DNA from: Microbacterium sp. LWS13-1.2
GTDB lineage: Bacteria; Actinomycetota; Actinomycetes; Actinomycetales; Microbacteriaceae
NCBI RefSeq assembly: GCF_040144835.1
Contig: NZ_CP151632.1
Location: 3,968,001 to 4,032,000 of the forward strand
Direction of reading: 5' to 3'
Length of the DNA stretch: 64,000 nucleotides
The position numbers and the translations under genes are program-made. Positions 1 to 8,734 of this stretch are shown piece after piece. The notes under the pieces were generated by a model. The model saw nothing but the letters and a program-made list of their open reading frames with translations, made no database searches and was not told the origin of the DNA. Within the stretch, counting starts at the first letter, position 1. Every line of letters starts with the position of its first letter.

Positions 1-978
1 GTCCGCCTGGCGCTCCACGTCCAGAACCTGCTGCACCGCGCGCGGGAGCAGGCGTGGTCGCGCAACCCGCTCACGCGCTCGCTCAAGTCGACGTATCCGA
101 TGATCTTCGAGGTGGCCGTGTTCATCGCGAGCCGCCTGCAGCAGCGCCTCGGCATTCCGCTGCCCGACGACGAGATCGCCTACATCGCGATGCACGTCGG
201 CGGGCGCCTCGAGCGCAGCCGGCGTGCCGACCAGCTGCTGACCGCGACCATCGTGTGCCCGGGGTACTACGACCTGCACGAGCTGCTGCGCTCCAGTGTC
301 GATCGTTCGCTCGGGCAGGCCATCGAGGTCGTCGGCGTCGAGACGCGCGTCGATCCCGCCTGGGCGTCGATCGACACCGACCTCGTGCTCACCACCATCG
401 ACCCGCCCGTGACCAAGGAGCGGATCGTGCGCATCCAGCCGTTCCTCACCGACGCGGACGTCGAGCGCGTCCAGGCCGCGGCAGGCCGCATCCGTCGCTC
501 GCGGCGGCTCGCGAGGCTGCGCGCCGAGCTCGAGCGCTACTTCGAGCCCTCCGCCTTCGTGCGTGGGCTCGACGATGCCGCGGCCTCCGGCGAGGAGGGG
601 GTGATCCGTGCGCTCGGGGCGCTTCTCCTCGAGCGCGGGGTGATCGACGCCGCGTACGTCGAGCGCACGATCGAGCGCGAACGACTCTCGTCCACCGCGT
701 TCACCGACGCCCTGGCGGTGCCGCATGCCCTCGAGATGACGGCATCCCGCACGGCCATCGCGATCGGGATCGCCGACCCCTCGATCGCGTGGGGCGACGG
801 GCGGGTGCAGGTCGTCGCGCTCGTCGCGTTCTCGGAGACCGATCGCGAGGCGTTCCAGACCGTGTTCGAGCAGTTCGTCGAGGTGTTCAGCGAGCGCGAC
901 AGCGTGCAGCGGATCGTGCGCCGCGGCACCGACTTCAACGCCTTCCTCGACGAGCTCGTCGCCGTCATCGACGGCTGA
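1..978 (+). CDS. PRD/PTS-domain transcriptional regulator (BglG/MtlR type), 3' part
   Basis: The reading frame is open from base 1, so the N-terminal helix-turn-helix and first PRD lie outside the window. The visible 325 codons show the end of a PTS regulation domain (MHVGGR, His at about codon 65), an EIIB-like segment with a Cys at about codon 86 (VCPGYYDL), and a C-terminal EIIA(Mtl/Fru)-like domain with a candidate phospho-His in AVPHALEM (about codon 242). In this family, phosphorylation by HPr or EIIB/EIIA proteins at these sites tunes activation or antitermination of sugar-uptake operons. No PTS transporter gene is visible nearby, so its target is unknown. It is convergent with the next gene. 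The domain call is secure; the sugar is not. Confidence 0.82.
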   Translation, partial: VRLALHVQNLLHRAREQAWSRNPLTRSLKSTYPMIFEVAVFIASRLQQRLGIPLPDDEIAYIAMHVGGRLERSRRADQLLTATIVCPGYYDLHELLRSSVDRSLGQAIEVVGVETRVDPAWASIDTDLVLTTIDPPVTKERIVRIQPFLTDADVERVQAAAGRIRRSRRLARLRAELERYFEPSAFVRGLDDAAASGEEGVIRALGALLLERGVIDAAYVERTIERERLSSTAFTDALAVPHALEMTASRTAIAIGIADPSIAWGDGRVQVVALVAFSETDREAFQTVFEQFVEVFSERDSVQRIVRRGTDFNAFLDELVAVIDG

Positions 979-1026
979 CCCGCGGCATCCGGCATTCTTC
1001 TCGGGTTCGGGGCGCACGGCGGTGGG

Positions 1027-1277
1027 GGCTTCGGGTTTGGGGCGCACGGCTGACGTTCGGGGCGTGCGGCGTGCGCCCCAACTGCGCGCGGTGCGCCCCA
1101 AACGCGGCAGTGGACGGATGCGGCGACCCGGTGTCGAGTGACGGCACGGCACGGCGCGGTGCGGCCTTCGGGTTTGGGGCGCACGGCGGAGGGGCGTCGG
1201 GGCTTCGGGTTTGGGGCGCACGGCGGACGTTCGGGGCGTGCGGCGTGCGCCCCAACTGCGCGCGGTGCGCCCCAAAC
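1027..1277. repeat. Two direct copies of a 77-bp inverted-repeat unit
   Basis: Bases 1027-1103 and 1201-1277 are nearly identical (one mismatch by eye). Each unit begins with gtttggggcgcac and ends with its exact reverse complement gtgcgccccaaac (1035-1047 with 1091-1103; 1209-1221 with 1265-1277), so each can fold into a 13-bp stem with an internal GGGGCG/CGCCCC hairpin. A partial copy begins near 1005. The whole gap 979-1289 lies between convergent genes and holds nothing else that looks coding. The hairpins could act as terminators; related sequence recurs at 2372-2653. Confidence 0.8.
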
Positions 1278-1289
1278 CCGGGTAGGGCG

Positions 1290-2240
1290 TCAGTGCGGAG
1301 GCCGGATGCGGAAAGCCTCGAGCCGCGTTCTCAAGTCCGCGGCCGTCGTGAGGTGGGGCCACCCCCACCGCGCGTACGGGCGCTGCGTGGTCCCGCGGAT
1401 CCAGTCTTCGCGCTGCTTCTCCTCGTCGAACACCTGTGACGACGTTCGGCCGTCGAGGATCTTCCCGTCGACGTACTTGATCGCCCCGTCGAACTCGCCG
1501 AAGGCGTGGGCGTCCTCCAGACCGAAATCGACGAAGTACGGATGGATGCCTCGCCCCGGCACCGGAACTTGCAGCTCGATCACGCGGAAGCCGATCTCGC
1601 GGAGCCGGACCCGGCTGATGCTCTCGCCTGGCAGCTGCGCATGCCCATCGGCGAAGTCGAGGACACGGCGAGCCCGCGTGAGACCGTGGGCCGATCGCTG
1701 AGCGATCACGAGCGACGCCTGCCGGAATCGTTCTGCGCCATCGAAGTCGTACTCGCCCGGACCACTCACGAATTGCTGGCGGAGCGCGGCGTCAGCCACA
1801 GTGACCGCCTGCTCGAACGAGGCCGTGCGCGCGATATCGGACACGGTGCGTGCGAGCGAGGTCACCGTCAATCCGTCGATCTCGACGACGTCACCGTCCG
1901 TGAGTTCACCGCGGTGGCGGATCACGCCGCCGGCGGCGCCTGGTCGTGCGTCGGGTGCGATGACGTGCACGCGACGGGGATCTGCCCGATAGAGAGGCAG
2001 TCCATGTGCGGCGGCCGCCGTTTCGTGCGACGCAACCGGCGGCGCCGCGGCGGTGAGCGCGAGGGCACGAGCGCGAGCTACGACGCGGATCTCGGGCTTG
2101 GCGGCTTTCCAGTCCGCAGCGCGGACGTAGATCGCGAGGCGAAGGCGCATGAATTCGCCTGCTCGGACGGCCGAGTCGAGCTGCCGGGCCGTCATCGTCG
2201 CCAGAAGTTCGTCGCGTCGGAGAAGGACGAGGTGAGCCAC
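1290..2240 (-). CDS. AbiEi-like wHTH protein with Vsr/DUF559-type C-terminal nuclease domain
   Basis: 316 aa from a GTG at 2240. The frame stays open further upstream, but that part is repeat sequence. The N-terminus (LLRRDELLATMTARQLDSAV, then RLRLAIYVRAADW) matches the winged-helix segment found in AbiEi-type antitoxin-like proteins. The C-terminus has a PD-(D/E)XK-like core: an Asp in YFVDFGL, then GEFDGAIKY, then a conserved EEKQRED stretch, as in DUF559/Vsr-like proteins of actinobacteria. The biochemical role of such two-domain proteins is not established. No AbiEii toxin gene is adjacent, so a type IV toxin-antitoxin role is not supported. Inverted-repeat arrays lie on both sides. A GAGACT box ends 7 nt before the GTG, which supports this start. 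Confidence 0.7.
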   Translation of the reverse strand: MAHLVLLRRDELLATMTARQLDSAVRAGEFMRLRLAIYVRAADWKAAKPEIRVVARARALALTAAAPPVASHETAAAAHGLPLYRADPRRVHVIAPDARPGAAGGVIRHRGELTDGDVVEIDGLTVTSLARTVSDIARTASFEQAVTVADAALRQQFVSGPGEYDFDGAERFRQASLVIAQRSAHGLTRARRVLDFADGHAQLPGESISRVRLREIGFRVIELQVPVPGRGIHPYFVDFGLEDAHAFGEFDGAIKYVDGKILDGRTSSQVFDEEKQREDWIRGTTQRPYARWGWPHLTTAADLRTRLEAFRIRPPH

Positions 2241-2246
2241 ACCGCG

Positions 2247-2252
2247 AGTCTC
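2247..2252 (-). promoter_or_regulatory. Weak -10-like box, possible leaderless start for the 2240 gene
   Basis: GAGACT on the minus strand ends 7 nt before the GTG at 2240. The first base departs from TANNNT, so the call is weak, but the spacing equals that of the better boxes in this window. Confidence 0.3.
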
Positions 2253-2371
2253 GGACGAACGCAGCCTCAGTGTGGGCCGGAATGGCGGCCTGTGGACAAC
2301 TACCCGCCTGGGGAGGAAGGGCGCCGGGGCTGCGGCATCCGTCCCGCACATCCGGCAGTTGGGGCGCGCGG

Positions 2372-2653
2372 CGAACGTTCGGGGCGTGCGCCGTGCGCCC
2401 CGAACGTGCGCGGTGCGCCCCAAACCCGGAACGCCCGGGCGGGGAGGGGGAGGAACGACGATGCCGCGGACCACGGCGAACGTTCGGGGCGTGCGCCGTG
2501 CGCCCCATACCCGGAACGTCCGGGGGGAGGGGGATGAACGACGGGTGCCGCGGACCACGGCGAACGTTCGGAGCGCGCGCCGTGCGCCCCAAACCCGGAA
2601 CGTCCGGAACGTCCGGGCGGGGAGGGGAGGAACGACGGATGCCGCGGACCACG
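2372..2653. repeat. Three tandem units of a GC-rich hairpin repeat
   Basis: Units start at 2372, 2477 and 2561 with cgaacgttcgg and run 105, 84 and about 93 bp. Each contains ggggcgtgcg facing gtgcgcccc, then a CCGGAACGTCCGG-like palindrome, a purine-rich ggggagg stretch, and gatgccgcggaccacgg. The units share the GGGGCG/CGCCCC core with the array at 1027-1277. The array fills the 2241-2702 gap upstream of the nuclease-like gene and downstream of the acetyltransferase gene. Nothing else is seen in this gap; open frames across it are by-products of the high GC. Confidence 0.8.
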
Positions 2654-2702
2654 GCGAACCGACGCGGCAGCATCGGGGTCAGCAGACGCCGCAGCGGCCG
2701 GG

Positions 2703-3287
2703 TCAGCCGCGGGCGAGGCGCTCGGTGAGGCCGAGGCGCACCGCGGGCCATTCGTGGGGGAGGATCGAGAACACGACGGTGTCGCGGAGCGTGCCGTCCG
2801 GACCGAGCCGGTGGTTGCGCAGCACGCCGTCCTGCCGGGCGCCGAGCCGGGCGATCGCGGCGCGGGACTGCAGGTTGTGCCAGTGCGTGCGGAATTCGAC
2901 TGCGATCGCGTCGCACGCCTCGAACGCGTGGCCCAGCAGCAGCAGCTTCGACGCCGTGTTGACCGCGGTGCGCTGCGCCTCCCGGCCGAGCCAGGTGTGC
3001 CCGATCTCGACGTGGCGATTCGGCTGGTCGATGTTGCAGAAGGTCGTCGTGCCCACCACGCGTCCGGTGTCCAGGCGGCGGACCGCCCACGGGTTCATGT
3101 GGCCCTCGTCGCGCCACGCCAGCCGCTGCGCGATGTCGGCGGCGACCCCGTCGGGACGCGGCACCGACGTGTACCAGGTGTGCTCCAGGCCGACCGCGGC
3201 CGCGGCGAGGTCGGCCTCGTGCTCGGGGGCGAGCGGTTCGAGGCGCACGTACGCGTTCTCCAGCGCGATGGGCAGGGTGAGCAGCAT
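2703..3287 (-). CDS. GNAT family N-acetyltransferase (RimJ/RimL-like)
   Basis: 194 aa, a typical length. Family features visible are RLEPLAPEHEADL near the N-terminus, a strand with VVGTTTFCNID, then EIGHTWLGREAQRT (the segment that binds the acetyl-CoA pyrophosphate in this family, here without the classic RxGxG), and VEFRTHWHNLQSRAAIARLG (Asn and Ser typical of RimL-like enzymes) with GVLRNH after it. This group acetylates protein N-termini or small molecules; the substrate cannot be told. The start is an ATG with a TAGGCT box ending 7 nt upstream, which suggests a leaderless mRNA. It reads divergently from the ABC importer operon. Confidence 0.85.
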   Translation of the reverse strand: MLLTLPIALENAYVRLEPLAPEHEADLAAAAVGLEHTWYTSVPRPDGVAADIAQRLAWRDEGHMNPWAVRRLDTGRVVGTTTFCNIDQPNRHVEIGHTWLGREAQRTAVNTASKLLLLGHAFEACDAIAVEFRTHWHNLQSRAAIARLGARQDGVLRNHRLGPDGTLRDTVVFSILPHEWPAVRLGLTERLARG

Positions 3288-3293
3288 CCTCCG

Positions 3294-3299
3294 AGCCTA
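3294..3299 (-). promoter_or_regulatory. -10-like TAGGCT for the acetyltransferase gene
   Basis: TAGGCT on the minus strand ends 7 nt before the ATG at 3287, placing the expected transcription start at or next to the start codon. Confidence 0.5.
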
Positions 3300-3378
3300 G
3301 GGCTCGATGTGCTTGTCGCCGCGTCGACATACTTCGCAATTGTTCGGCCGATCGGAGCCTCCCGCTCGGGGGCCGACC

Positions 3379-3384
3379 TAGGCT
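3379..3384 (+). promoter_or_regulatory. -10-like TAGGCT for the ABC importer operon
   Basis: TAGGCT predicts a transcript starting near 3391 and a leader of about 46 nt before the ATG at 3437. The leader includes a purine-rich agaggac about 12 nt before the ATG. Confidence 0.45.
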
Positions 3385-3436
3385 CGAACGGTGCGTTCAT
3401 TCGGGCGCATGCACAGCGAAGAGGACTCCAACCACG

Positions 3437-5020
3437 ATGAAGACCCAAGAGCTCGTAAAGACGAGACGGCGAGTGATCGCCCCCATCGCACTGGCACTGG
3501 CGGCGACCATCGGACTGGCGGCCTGCGCGCAGGGCGAAGCGACACCCGAGACGAGCAGCGCCGAGGCGACCGGACAGTTCACCTACGCGATCGCGAGCGA
3601 CCCGACATCGCTCAACCCGATCAACGTCGGCGACCGCTGGGGCCTGACGGTCACGAACCTCGTGTACTCGCCGCTCGCGCGCGTCGAGGGCGACGGCACG
3701 GTCGTCAACGAGCTGGCCGAGTCCATCGAGCCCGCCGACGACGGCCTGTCGGTCACCGTCACCCTGAAGGACGGCCTGACCTGGTCCGACGGCGAGCCGC
3801 TCACGGCCGACGACGTCGTCTTCACCTACACGAACAAGGCGGTCCGCGAGAACGGCAACGCCGACCTGCTGTGGATCGGCGACCAGCCCATCACCGCCGA
3901 GGCCACCGACGAGCGCACCGTGGTCTTCCACCTGCCCAGCGTCAGCGCGGCGGCGCTCAGCAATATCGCCACCGAGACGTACATCATCCCCGAGCACGTG
4001 TACGGCGACGTCACCGACTTCTCGGTCTCGGAGCTCGACCCGATCGCGGTCGGCTCCGGCCCGTACAAGCTCGCCGAGTACGAGCGCGGCCAGTACCTCA
4101 CGTTCGAGGCGAACGAGAACTACTACGGCGAGGCGCCGAAGATCCCCGAGGTGACGCTGCGCATCGTGTCGGACGCCGACACGGTCAAGACGGCGCTGCA
4201 GACCGGTGAGGTGGACGCCTCGTTCGCGACCCCCGACCAGGTCGCCGAGCTCGAGGGTGCCGCGCTGAACGTGAACCCGTACGCCGAGGGCCGCGTCGCC
4301 TACCTCGGTCTCAACGCCGCGAAGCTGACCGACCCGAAGGTGCGCCAGGCGATCTTCTTCGCCCTCGACCGCGACGAGATCAACACCGGCGCGTTCCTCA
4401 GCGAGGACTACTACGAGAACGCCTACACGATCCTTCCGCCGAGCAACGCCTACGCGACGGAGGACGTCGAGCAGTACCAGCAGGACGCGGATGCCTCGGC
4501 CGCCCTCCTCGAGGAGGCCGGCGTGTCCGACCTCACGCTCACGCTGGCGTACGCGAACTCCGATCCCGCGCAGACGACCGAGGCGACGCTGATCCAGCAG
4601 CAGCTGCAGGATGCCGGCATCACCGTGGAGCTCGCGGGCATCGAGCCGGCCGCGGTCTTCGAGGAGATCCAGAAGGGCGCCGACTCGCAGTACGACGCGT
4701 TCCTCGGTGGCTACATCATGGGCCAGGACCCCGACGCGTACAGCCTGCTCTACCGCACGGGCGCCTCGGCGAACTACTTCTCGTACTCGAACCCGGCGAC
4801 GGACGCGCTGTTCGACCAGGGCGCCGTCGAGCTCGATCCCGACGCGCGTGCGTCGATCTACGCCGATCTGCAGGCGCAGATCGCCGAGGACGCGGTGGTG
4901 TTCCCGCTCGCCGACAACCTCAAGATCCTCGCTGTGAACCCGCGGATCGGCGGCGTCGAGGACGCCAAGCTCGTCCCGATCTACACCTTCGAGAACTTCG
5001 GGCTTCTCACCGAGCAGTGA
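3437..5020 (+). CDS. ABC transporter substrate-binding lipoprotein, family 5 (peptide/nickel type)
   Basis: 527 aa, the usual size for DppA/OppA/NikA-type binding proteins. It has a basic N-terminus, a hydrophobic stretch and a lipobox LAAC with the acylated Cys at about residue 30, so the mature protein is anchored outside the membrane. SBP family 5 signatures include the early strand FTYAIASDPTSLNP, then VTLKDGLTWSDGEPLTADDV, and GSGPYKLAEYERGQYL in the middle. It is the first gene of a five-gene importer operon, and a strong hairpin follows it before the permease gene. The substrate is probably an oligopeptide but cannot be read from sequence. Confidence 0.93.
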   Translation: MKTQELVKTRRRVIAPIALALAATIGLAACAQGEATPETSSAEATGQFTYAIASDPTSLNPINVGDRWGLTVTNLVYSPLARVEGDGTVVNELAESIEPADDGLSVTVTLKDGLTWSDGEPLTADDVVFTYTNKAVRENGNADLLWIGDQPITAEATDERTVVFHLPSVSAAALSNIATETYIIPEHVYGDVTDFSVSELDPIAVGSGPYKLAEYERGQYLTFEANENYYGEAPKIPEVTLRIVSDADTVKTALQTGEVDASFATPDQVAELEGAALNVNPYAEGRVAYLGLNAAKLTDPKVRQAIFFALDRDEINTGAFLSEDYYENAYTILPPSNAYATEDVEQYQQDADASAALLEEAGVSDLTLTLAYANSDPAQTTEATLIQQQLQDAGITVELAGIEPAAVFEEIQKGADSQYDAFLGGYIMGQDPDAYSLLYRTGASANYFSYSNPATDALFDQGAVELDPDARASIYADLQAQIAEDAVVFPLADNLKILAVNPRIGGVEDAKLVPIYTFENFGLLTEQ

Positions 5021-5026
5021 GCGACG

Positions 5027-5063
5027 GACGTCACGGGCACCCGCCACGGGTGCCCGTGACGTC
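5027..5063 (+). terminator. Perfect 16-bp hairpin after the binding-protein gene
   Basis: gacgtcacgggcaccc (5027-5042) and its exact complement (5048-5063) flank a 5-nt loop. It lies 6 nt after the stop codon and 80 nt before the first permease start. There is no T-run. Its place inside an importer operon suggests partial termination or mRNA 3'-end protection, giving more binding protein than permease. Confidence 0.7.
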
Positions 5064-5143
5064 GTCATGTTCGGCAGGTCGCTCCCGGCGACCCGGCTGC
5101 GCCGAGTCCGAGCATCCGTCGCCCTCGTGGGGAAAGGAGAACG

Positions 5144-6103
5144 ATGGCGGTCTACATCCTGCGCCGCCTGCTGCAGGTCATCCCGATGCTGCTCCTGGTG
5201 ACATTCGTGGTCTTCCTGCTGCTGCACGCGGCGCCCTACGACGTCGTCGACGCGATCACCACGCCGCAGATGTCGGAGGAGACCGAGGCGGCGATGCGCG
5301 CCCGCTACGGCCTCGACCAGCCGATCGTCGTGCAGTACGGGCTCTGGCTCGTCAACGTGCTGCAAGGCGACCTGGGGTACTCGCTCGTGAGCCGGCACTC
5401 GATCGCCGAAGAGCTCGCCGCCCGCATCCCGAACACGATCATGCTGGTGGCGCCGGCCTACCTCGCCGCCCTCGTCATCGCCGTGGTGCTCGGCCTGATC
5501 GCCGGCTCGCGTCGGGGCACGATCGTCGACAAGACGATCGACGGGCTCGCCGGCATCGGCATCGCGACGCCGTCGTTCTGGTTCGCGCTCCTGGTCATCT
5601 ACGTCTTCGGCTACCAGCTGCGCTGGTTCCCGATCATCGGCATGCACTCCGTGGGCAAGCAGGGCGATCCGGTCGACTTCCTGATGCACTTCGTGATGCC
5701 GTTCCTGGTGCTCGTCGTCGCGTTCTTCCCCGAGTTGGCCCGGTACGTGCGCTCCGCGACCATCAGCCAGCTCTCGCAGGACTACGTGCTGGTGCAGCGC
5801 GGCTTCGGCGCCTCGCGCCGTCAGGTGCTGACCCGCCACGTCGGCCGCAACGTGATGCTGCCGATCATCACGCAGCTGGGTCTCGCACTTCCGATCCTCG
5901 TCACCGGCGCCATCGTGACCGAGTCGATCTTCGGCTGGCCCGGCATCGGCCCCTACTTCCTCACGGCGACGCGAAGCCTCGACTACCCGGTTGTGCTCGC
6001 GGTGCTGCTGCTGTCCGCGGTGCTCGTCATCGTCGGAAACCTCATCGCCGACATCCTCTACGTCGTCGTCGACCCGCGTATCCGGATCGGAGCGGGCTCA
6101 TGA
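5144..6103 (+). CDS. ABC transporter permease, DppB type
   Basis: 319 aa integral membrane protein with the family's N-terminal MAVYILRRLLQVIPMLLL segment, about six membrane spans and the cytoplasmic EAA-type loop around DYVLVQRGFGASRRQ, which couples to the ATPases. The C-terminal VDPRIR is also typical. A strong aaaggag lies just upstream of the ATG. Its TGA overlaps the next start (ATGA), so the two permeases are translationally coupled. Confidence 0.93.
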   Translation: MAVYILRRLLQVIPMLLLVTFVVFLLLHAAPYDVVDAITTPQMSEETEAAMRARYGLDQPIVVQYGLWLVNVLQGDLGYSLVSRHSIAEELAARIPNTIMLVAPAYLAALVIAVVLGLIAGSRRGTIVDKTIDGLAGIGIATPSFWFALLVIYVFGYQLRWFPIIGMHSVGKQGDPVDFLMHFVMPFLVLVVAFFPELARYVRSATISQLSQDYVLVQRGFGASRRQVLTRHVGRNVMLPIITQLGLALPILVTGAIVTESIFGWPGIGPYFLTATRSLDYPVVLAVLLLSAVLVIVGNLIADILYVVVDPRIRIGAGS

Positions 6104-6972
6104 CCGCCACCACTCCCAACGTCGCCGCCGCCATCGATGCGAACACCCTCGTGCATCGCGCGCGGTCGTTCCGCTCGGTGGCGGCCCTGCTGGCCATCGC
6201 GTTCCTCGTCGTCGTCGGTGCGGTGTCGCTGCTCGCCCCGCTGCTGCCGCTGGATCCGACCTCGACCGACCTCGCGATCCGCTGGCAGCCGCCGAGCGCC
6301 GCGCACTGGTTCGGCACCGACGAGCTCGGGCGCGACTACTTCTCGCGTGTCGTCTACGGCGGACGCATCTCGCTGACCGTCGGCATCCTGGCGATGATCG
6401 CGGCCACCGCGATCGGCGTCGTCGTGGGCCTCGTCGCGGGGTACGCCGGCGGCCGGATCGACGACCTGCTGATGCGGTTCGTCGACTTCCTGTCGTCGAT
6501 CCCGTGGATGGTGCTCGTGATCGTCGCCAGCGTGTTCCTCAAGCCGGGGCTCTGGACCATCATCTTCGTGATCGGCGCGTTCTCGTGGATGGCGACCGCC
6601 CGCCTGGTGCGCGCCGAGACGCTGACGCTCCGCGAGCGCACGTTCGTGCGCTACGCGCGCTACATCGGCGTGCGGCGCGAGCTCGTGATGTGGCGGCACG
6701 TGGTGCCCGACGCCGCGCCGACCATCATCGTCGCCGCGACGGCGAGCATCTCGACCGCGATCCTCACCGAGTCGGCGCTGAGCTTCCTCGGCCTCGGCAT
6801 CCAGCCGCCGATGGCGTCGTGGGGAAGCCTCCTCGAGTCGGCGCAGGGAAGTCTGCAGACGGCGCCGTACCTGGCGCTGATCCCCGGCATCCTGATCCTG
6901 CTCACGGTGCTGTCGTTCAATGTGCTCGGCGATGCGCTGCGGCAGTCGGTCAGTGAAGGGGGTGCGTCATGA
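6100..6972 (+). CDS. ABC transporter permease, DppC type
   Basis: 290 aa. The ATG at 6100 overlaps the upstream stop. The protein has an N-terminal OppC-like cytoplasmic and first membrane segment (RSVAALLAIAFLVVVGAVSL), the family motif HWFGTDELGRDYFSRVVYG before the transmembrane core, and an EAA-type loop near RYARYIGVRRELVMWRHVVP. It forms the channel with the DppB-type partner. It overlaps the following ATPase gene by 4 bp. Confidence 0.93.
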   Translation: MTATTPNVAAAIDANTLVHRARSFRSVAALLAIAFLVVVGAVSLLAPLLPLDPTSTDLAIRWQPPSAAHWFGTDELGRDYFSRVVYGGRISLTVGILAMIAATAIGVVVGLVAGYAGGRIDDLLMRFVDFLSSIPWMVLVIVASVFLKPGLWTIIFVIGAFSWMATARLVRAETLTLRERTFVRYARYIGVRRELVMWRHVVPDAAPTIIVAATASISTAILTESALSFLGLGIQPPMASWGSLLESAQGSLQTAPYLALIPGILILLTVLSFNVLGDALRQSVSEGGAS

Positions 6973-7796
6973 CGGTCCCCGCGACGACTTCCCCCGGCGG
7001 TGACGTGCTGCTGAGCGTCGAAGGCCTCGACGTCGACCTCGCCGGCCGCACCGGCGGTCGCGTGCGCGTGCTCGACGACGTGTCGTTCGAGGTGCCGCGG
7101 GGCCGCGTCGTCGGCATCGTCGGCGAGTCCGGGTCGGGCAAGACGATGCTGCTGCGCGCGCTGATGGGCATCCTTCCCGAGGGCGCCACGCGCGAGTGGC
7201 GCCACGTTCTCCTCGACGGCCGCGAGGTCACCGCGGCGATGTCGCGGGAGCGGCTGCCGGCGGCGATGGTCTTCCAGGACCCCATGACCTCGTTCAACCC
7301 GCTCGTGCGCATCGGCGCGCACCTCACCGAGGTCGCGCAGCGGTTCCAGCGCGTCGGGCGGCGGCAGGCGACGGCGCTCGCACGCGAAGCGCTCGTCGCG
7401 GTACGCATCCCCGAGCCCGACCGTGTGCTGTCGCGGTACCCGCACGAGCTGTCGGGCGGGATGCGCCAGCGCGCGATGATCGCGATGGCCCTCCTCGCGA
7501 GGCCGGAGCTGCTGCTCGCCGACGAGCCGACGACGGCGCTCGACGCCACGATCCAGGCGCAGATCCTGGCGCTGCTGCGCGCCCTGCAGGCCGAGCGCTC
7601 GCTGACGGTGCTCATCGTGACGCACGATCTCGCCGTCGTGGCGGCCGTCTGCGACGAGGTGCTCGTGATGAAGGACGGTCGCATCGTAGAGTCCGGCGAC
7701 GTCGAGCGCGTCTTCCGCGAGCCGCAGCATCCGTACACGAGGGAGTTGCTGGATGCCGCGCCCGACGCGCCATCGGCAGGGGAGGGGGACGCATGA
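6969..7796 (+). CDS. ABC transporter ATP-binding protein, DppD type
   Basis: 275 aa nucleotide-binding subunit. Walker A is GESGSGKT, the signature is LSGGMRQR, Walker B is [12 protein letters not shown], and the switch His sits in VTHDLAVV. The C-terminal [12 protein letters not shown] is the peptide-importer subfamily extension, but the Fe-S cysteine cluster found in some DppD proteins is not seen. It is coupled to its neighbours by ATGA overlaps on both sides and would pair with the DppF-type ATPase. Confidence 0.93.
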   Translation: MTVPATTSPGGDVLLSVEGLDVDLAGRTGGRVRVLDDVSFEVPRGRVVGIVGESGSGKTMLLRALMGILPEGATREWRHVLLDGREVTAAMSRERLPAAMVFQDPMTSFNPLVRIGAHLTEVAQRFQRVGRRQATALAREALVAVRIPEPDRVLSRYPHELSGGMRQRAMIAMALLARPELLLADEPTTALDATIQAQILALLRALQAERSLTVLIVTHDLAVVAAVCDEVLVMKDGRIVESGDVERVFREPQHPYTRELLDAAPDAPSAGEGDA

Positions 7797-8701
7797 CCGG
7801 GCAGCCGACGGACGATCTCGTCCGGGTCGAGGGACTCGTGAAGACCTTCCCGCTGCGCAACGCCTGGGGACGCACGACCGGCACGGTGCGCGCCGTCGAC
7901 GGCGTCGACCTCACCATCCGCCGCGGTGAGACGCTCGCCCTGGTGGGGGAGTCGGGGAGCGGCAAGTCGACCCTGGGGCGCTGCATCCTGCAGATGGACG
8001 AGCCGACCAGCGGCACCGTCACGTACGACGGGGTCGAGCTCACGACGCTCGCCCGTGCCCGGCGCGCGCCCTACCACCGGTCGATGCAGGTCATCTTCCA
8101 GGATCCGTTCTCGTCGTTGAACCCGCACCGCACGGCGCTTCAGAACGTCTTGGAGCCGCTCACGGTGCTCGCCCCCGACGCGGATCCGCGCGCGCAGGCG
8201 ATCGAGGCGCTCGCCGCCGTCGGGATCGACGGCGACGCCGTCCACCGTCGTCCGCGCGCGTTCTCGGGCGGTCAGCGACAGCGCATCGTGATCGCGCGGG
8301 CCATCGCCATGCGTCCGGGATTCGTGGTGTGCGACGAGCCGCTCTCGGCGCTCGACATGTCGATCCAGGCGCAGGTCACCGAACTGCTGCTGCGCCTGCA
8401 GCGCGAGCTCGCGCTGACGTACCTGTTCATCTCGCACGACCTCTCCGTGGTGCGAGAGATCGCGACGCGCACCGCCGTGATGAACCGCGGCCGCATCGTC
8501 GAGCTCGGCCCGACCGCCGAGGTGTTCGCGTCGCCGCAGCACCCCTACACGCGCCATCTCCTCGACGCCGCGCTGTCGACGGAACCCGTGCAGGCGCGAC
8601 GCCGTCTGGAGCGCATCTCGACGCGACCGGAGCCGGTCGGCCTCGAGCCCGACGGCGCCGCGCTCGCCGAGATCACGCCCGGCCACTTCGTGCTGCGCTG
8701 A
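7793..8701 (+). CDS. ABC transporter ATP-binding protein, DppF type
   Basis: 302 aa from the ATG at 7793 that overlaps the previous stop. Walker A is GESGSGKS, the signature is FSGGQRQR, Walker B is [12 protein letters not shown], and the H-loop is [22 protein letters not shown] is the typical OppF/DppF tail. It is the last gene of the importer operon; REP-like repeats start about 30 bp after its stop. Confidence 0.93.
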   Translation: MTGQPTDDLVRVEGLVKTFPLRNAWGRTTGTVRAVDGVDLTIRRGETLALVGESGSGKSTLGRCILQMDEPTSGTVTYDGVELTTLARARRAPYHRSMQVIFQDPFSSLNPHRTALQNVLEPLTVLAPDADPRAQAIEALAAVGIDGDAVHRRPRAFSGGQRQRIVIARAIAMRPGFVVCDEPLSALDMSIQAQVTELLLRLQRELALTYLFISHDLSVVREIATRTAVMNRGRIVELGPTAEVFASPQHPYTRHLLDAALSTEPVQARRRLERISTRPEPVGLEPDGAALAEITPGHFVLR

Positions 8702-8734
8702 CGAGGGGCTGAAGTCTTCGCGGTCGTCCGGCGC

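Noticed and set aside
1290..2558. Extension of the nuclease-like gene to an ATG at 2558
   Set aside because: The extra 106 residues translate the hairpin repeats and look like no protein.
3391..4209. A + strand frame whose GTG sits exactly at the predicted transcript start before the lipoprotein gene
   Set aside because: It overlaps the lipoprotein gene out of frame and its product is Arg/His/Asp-rich without motifs. No short leader peptide is possible because no stop occurs.
3095..5839. A 914-codon open frame opposite the importer operon, and other very long antisense frames (for example 11093-13537, 20832-22661, 57196-59304)
   Set aside because: They lie opposite genes with clear family motifs and have biased Arg/Asp/Val-rich content with no domains. 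High GC keeps such frames open.
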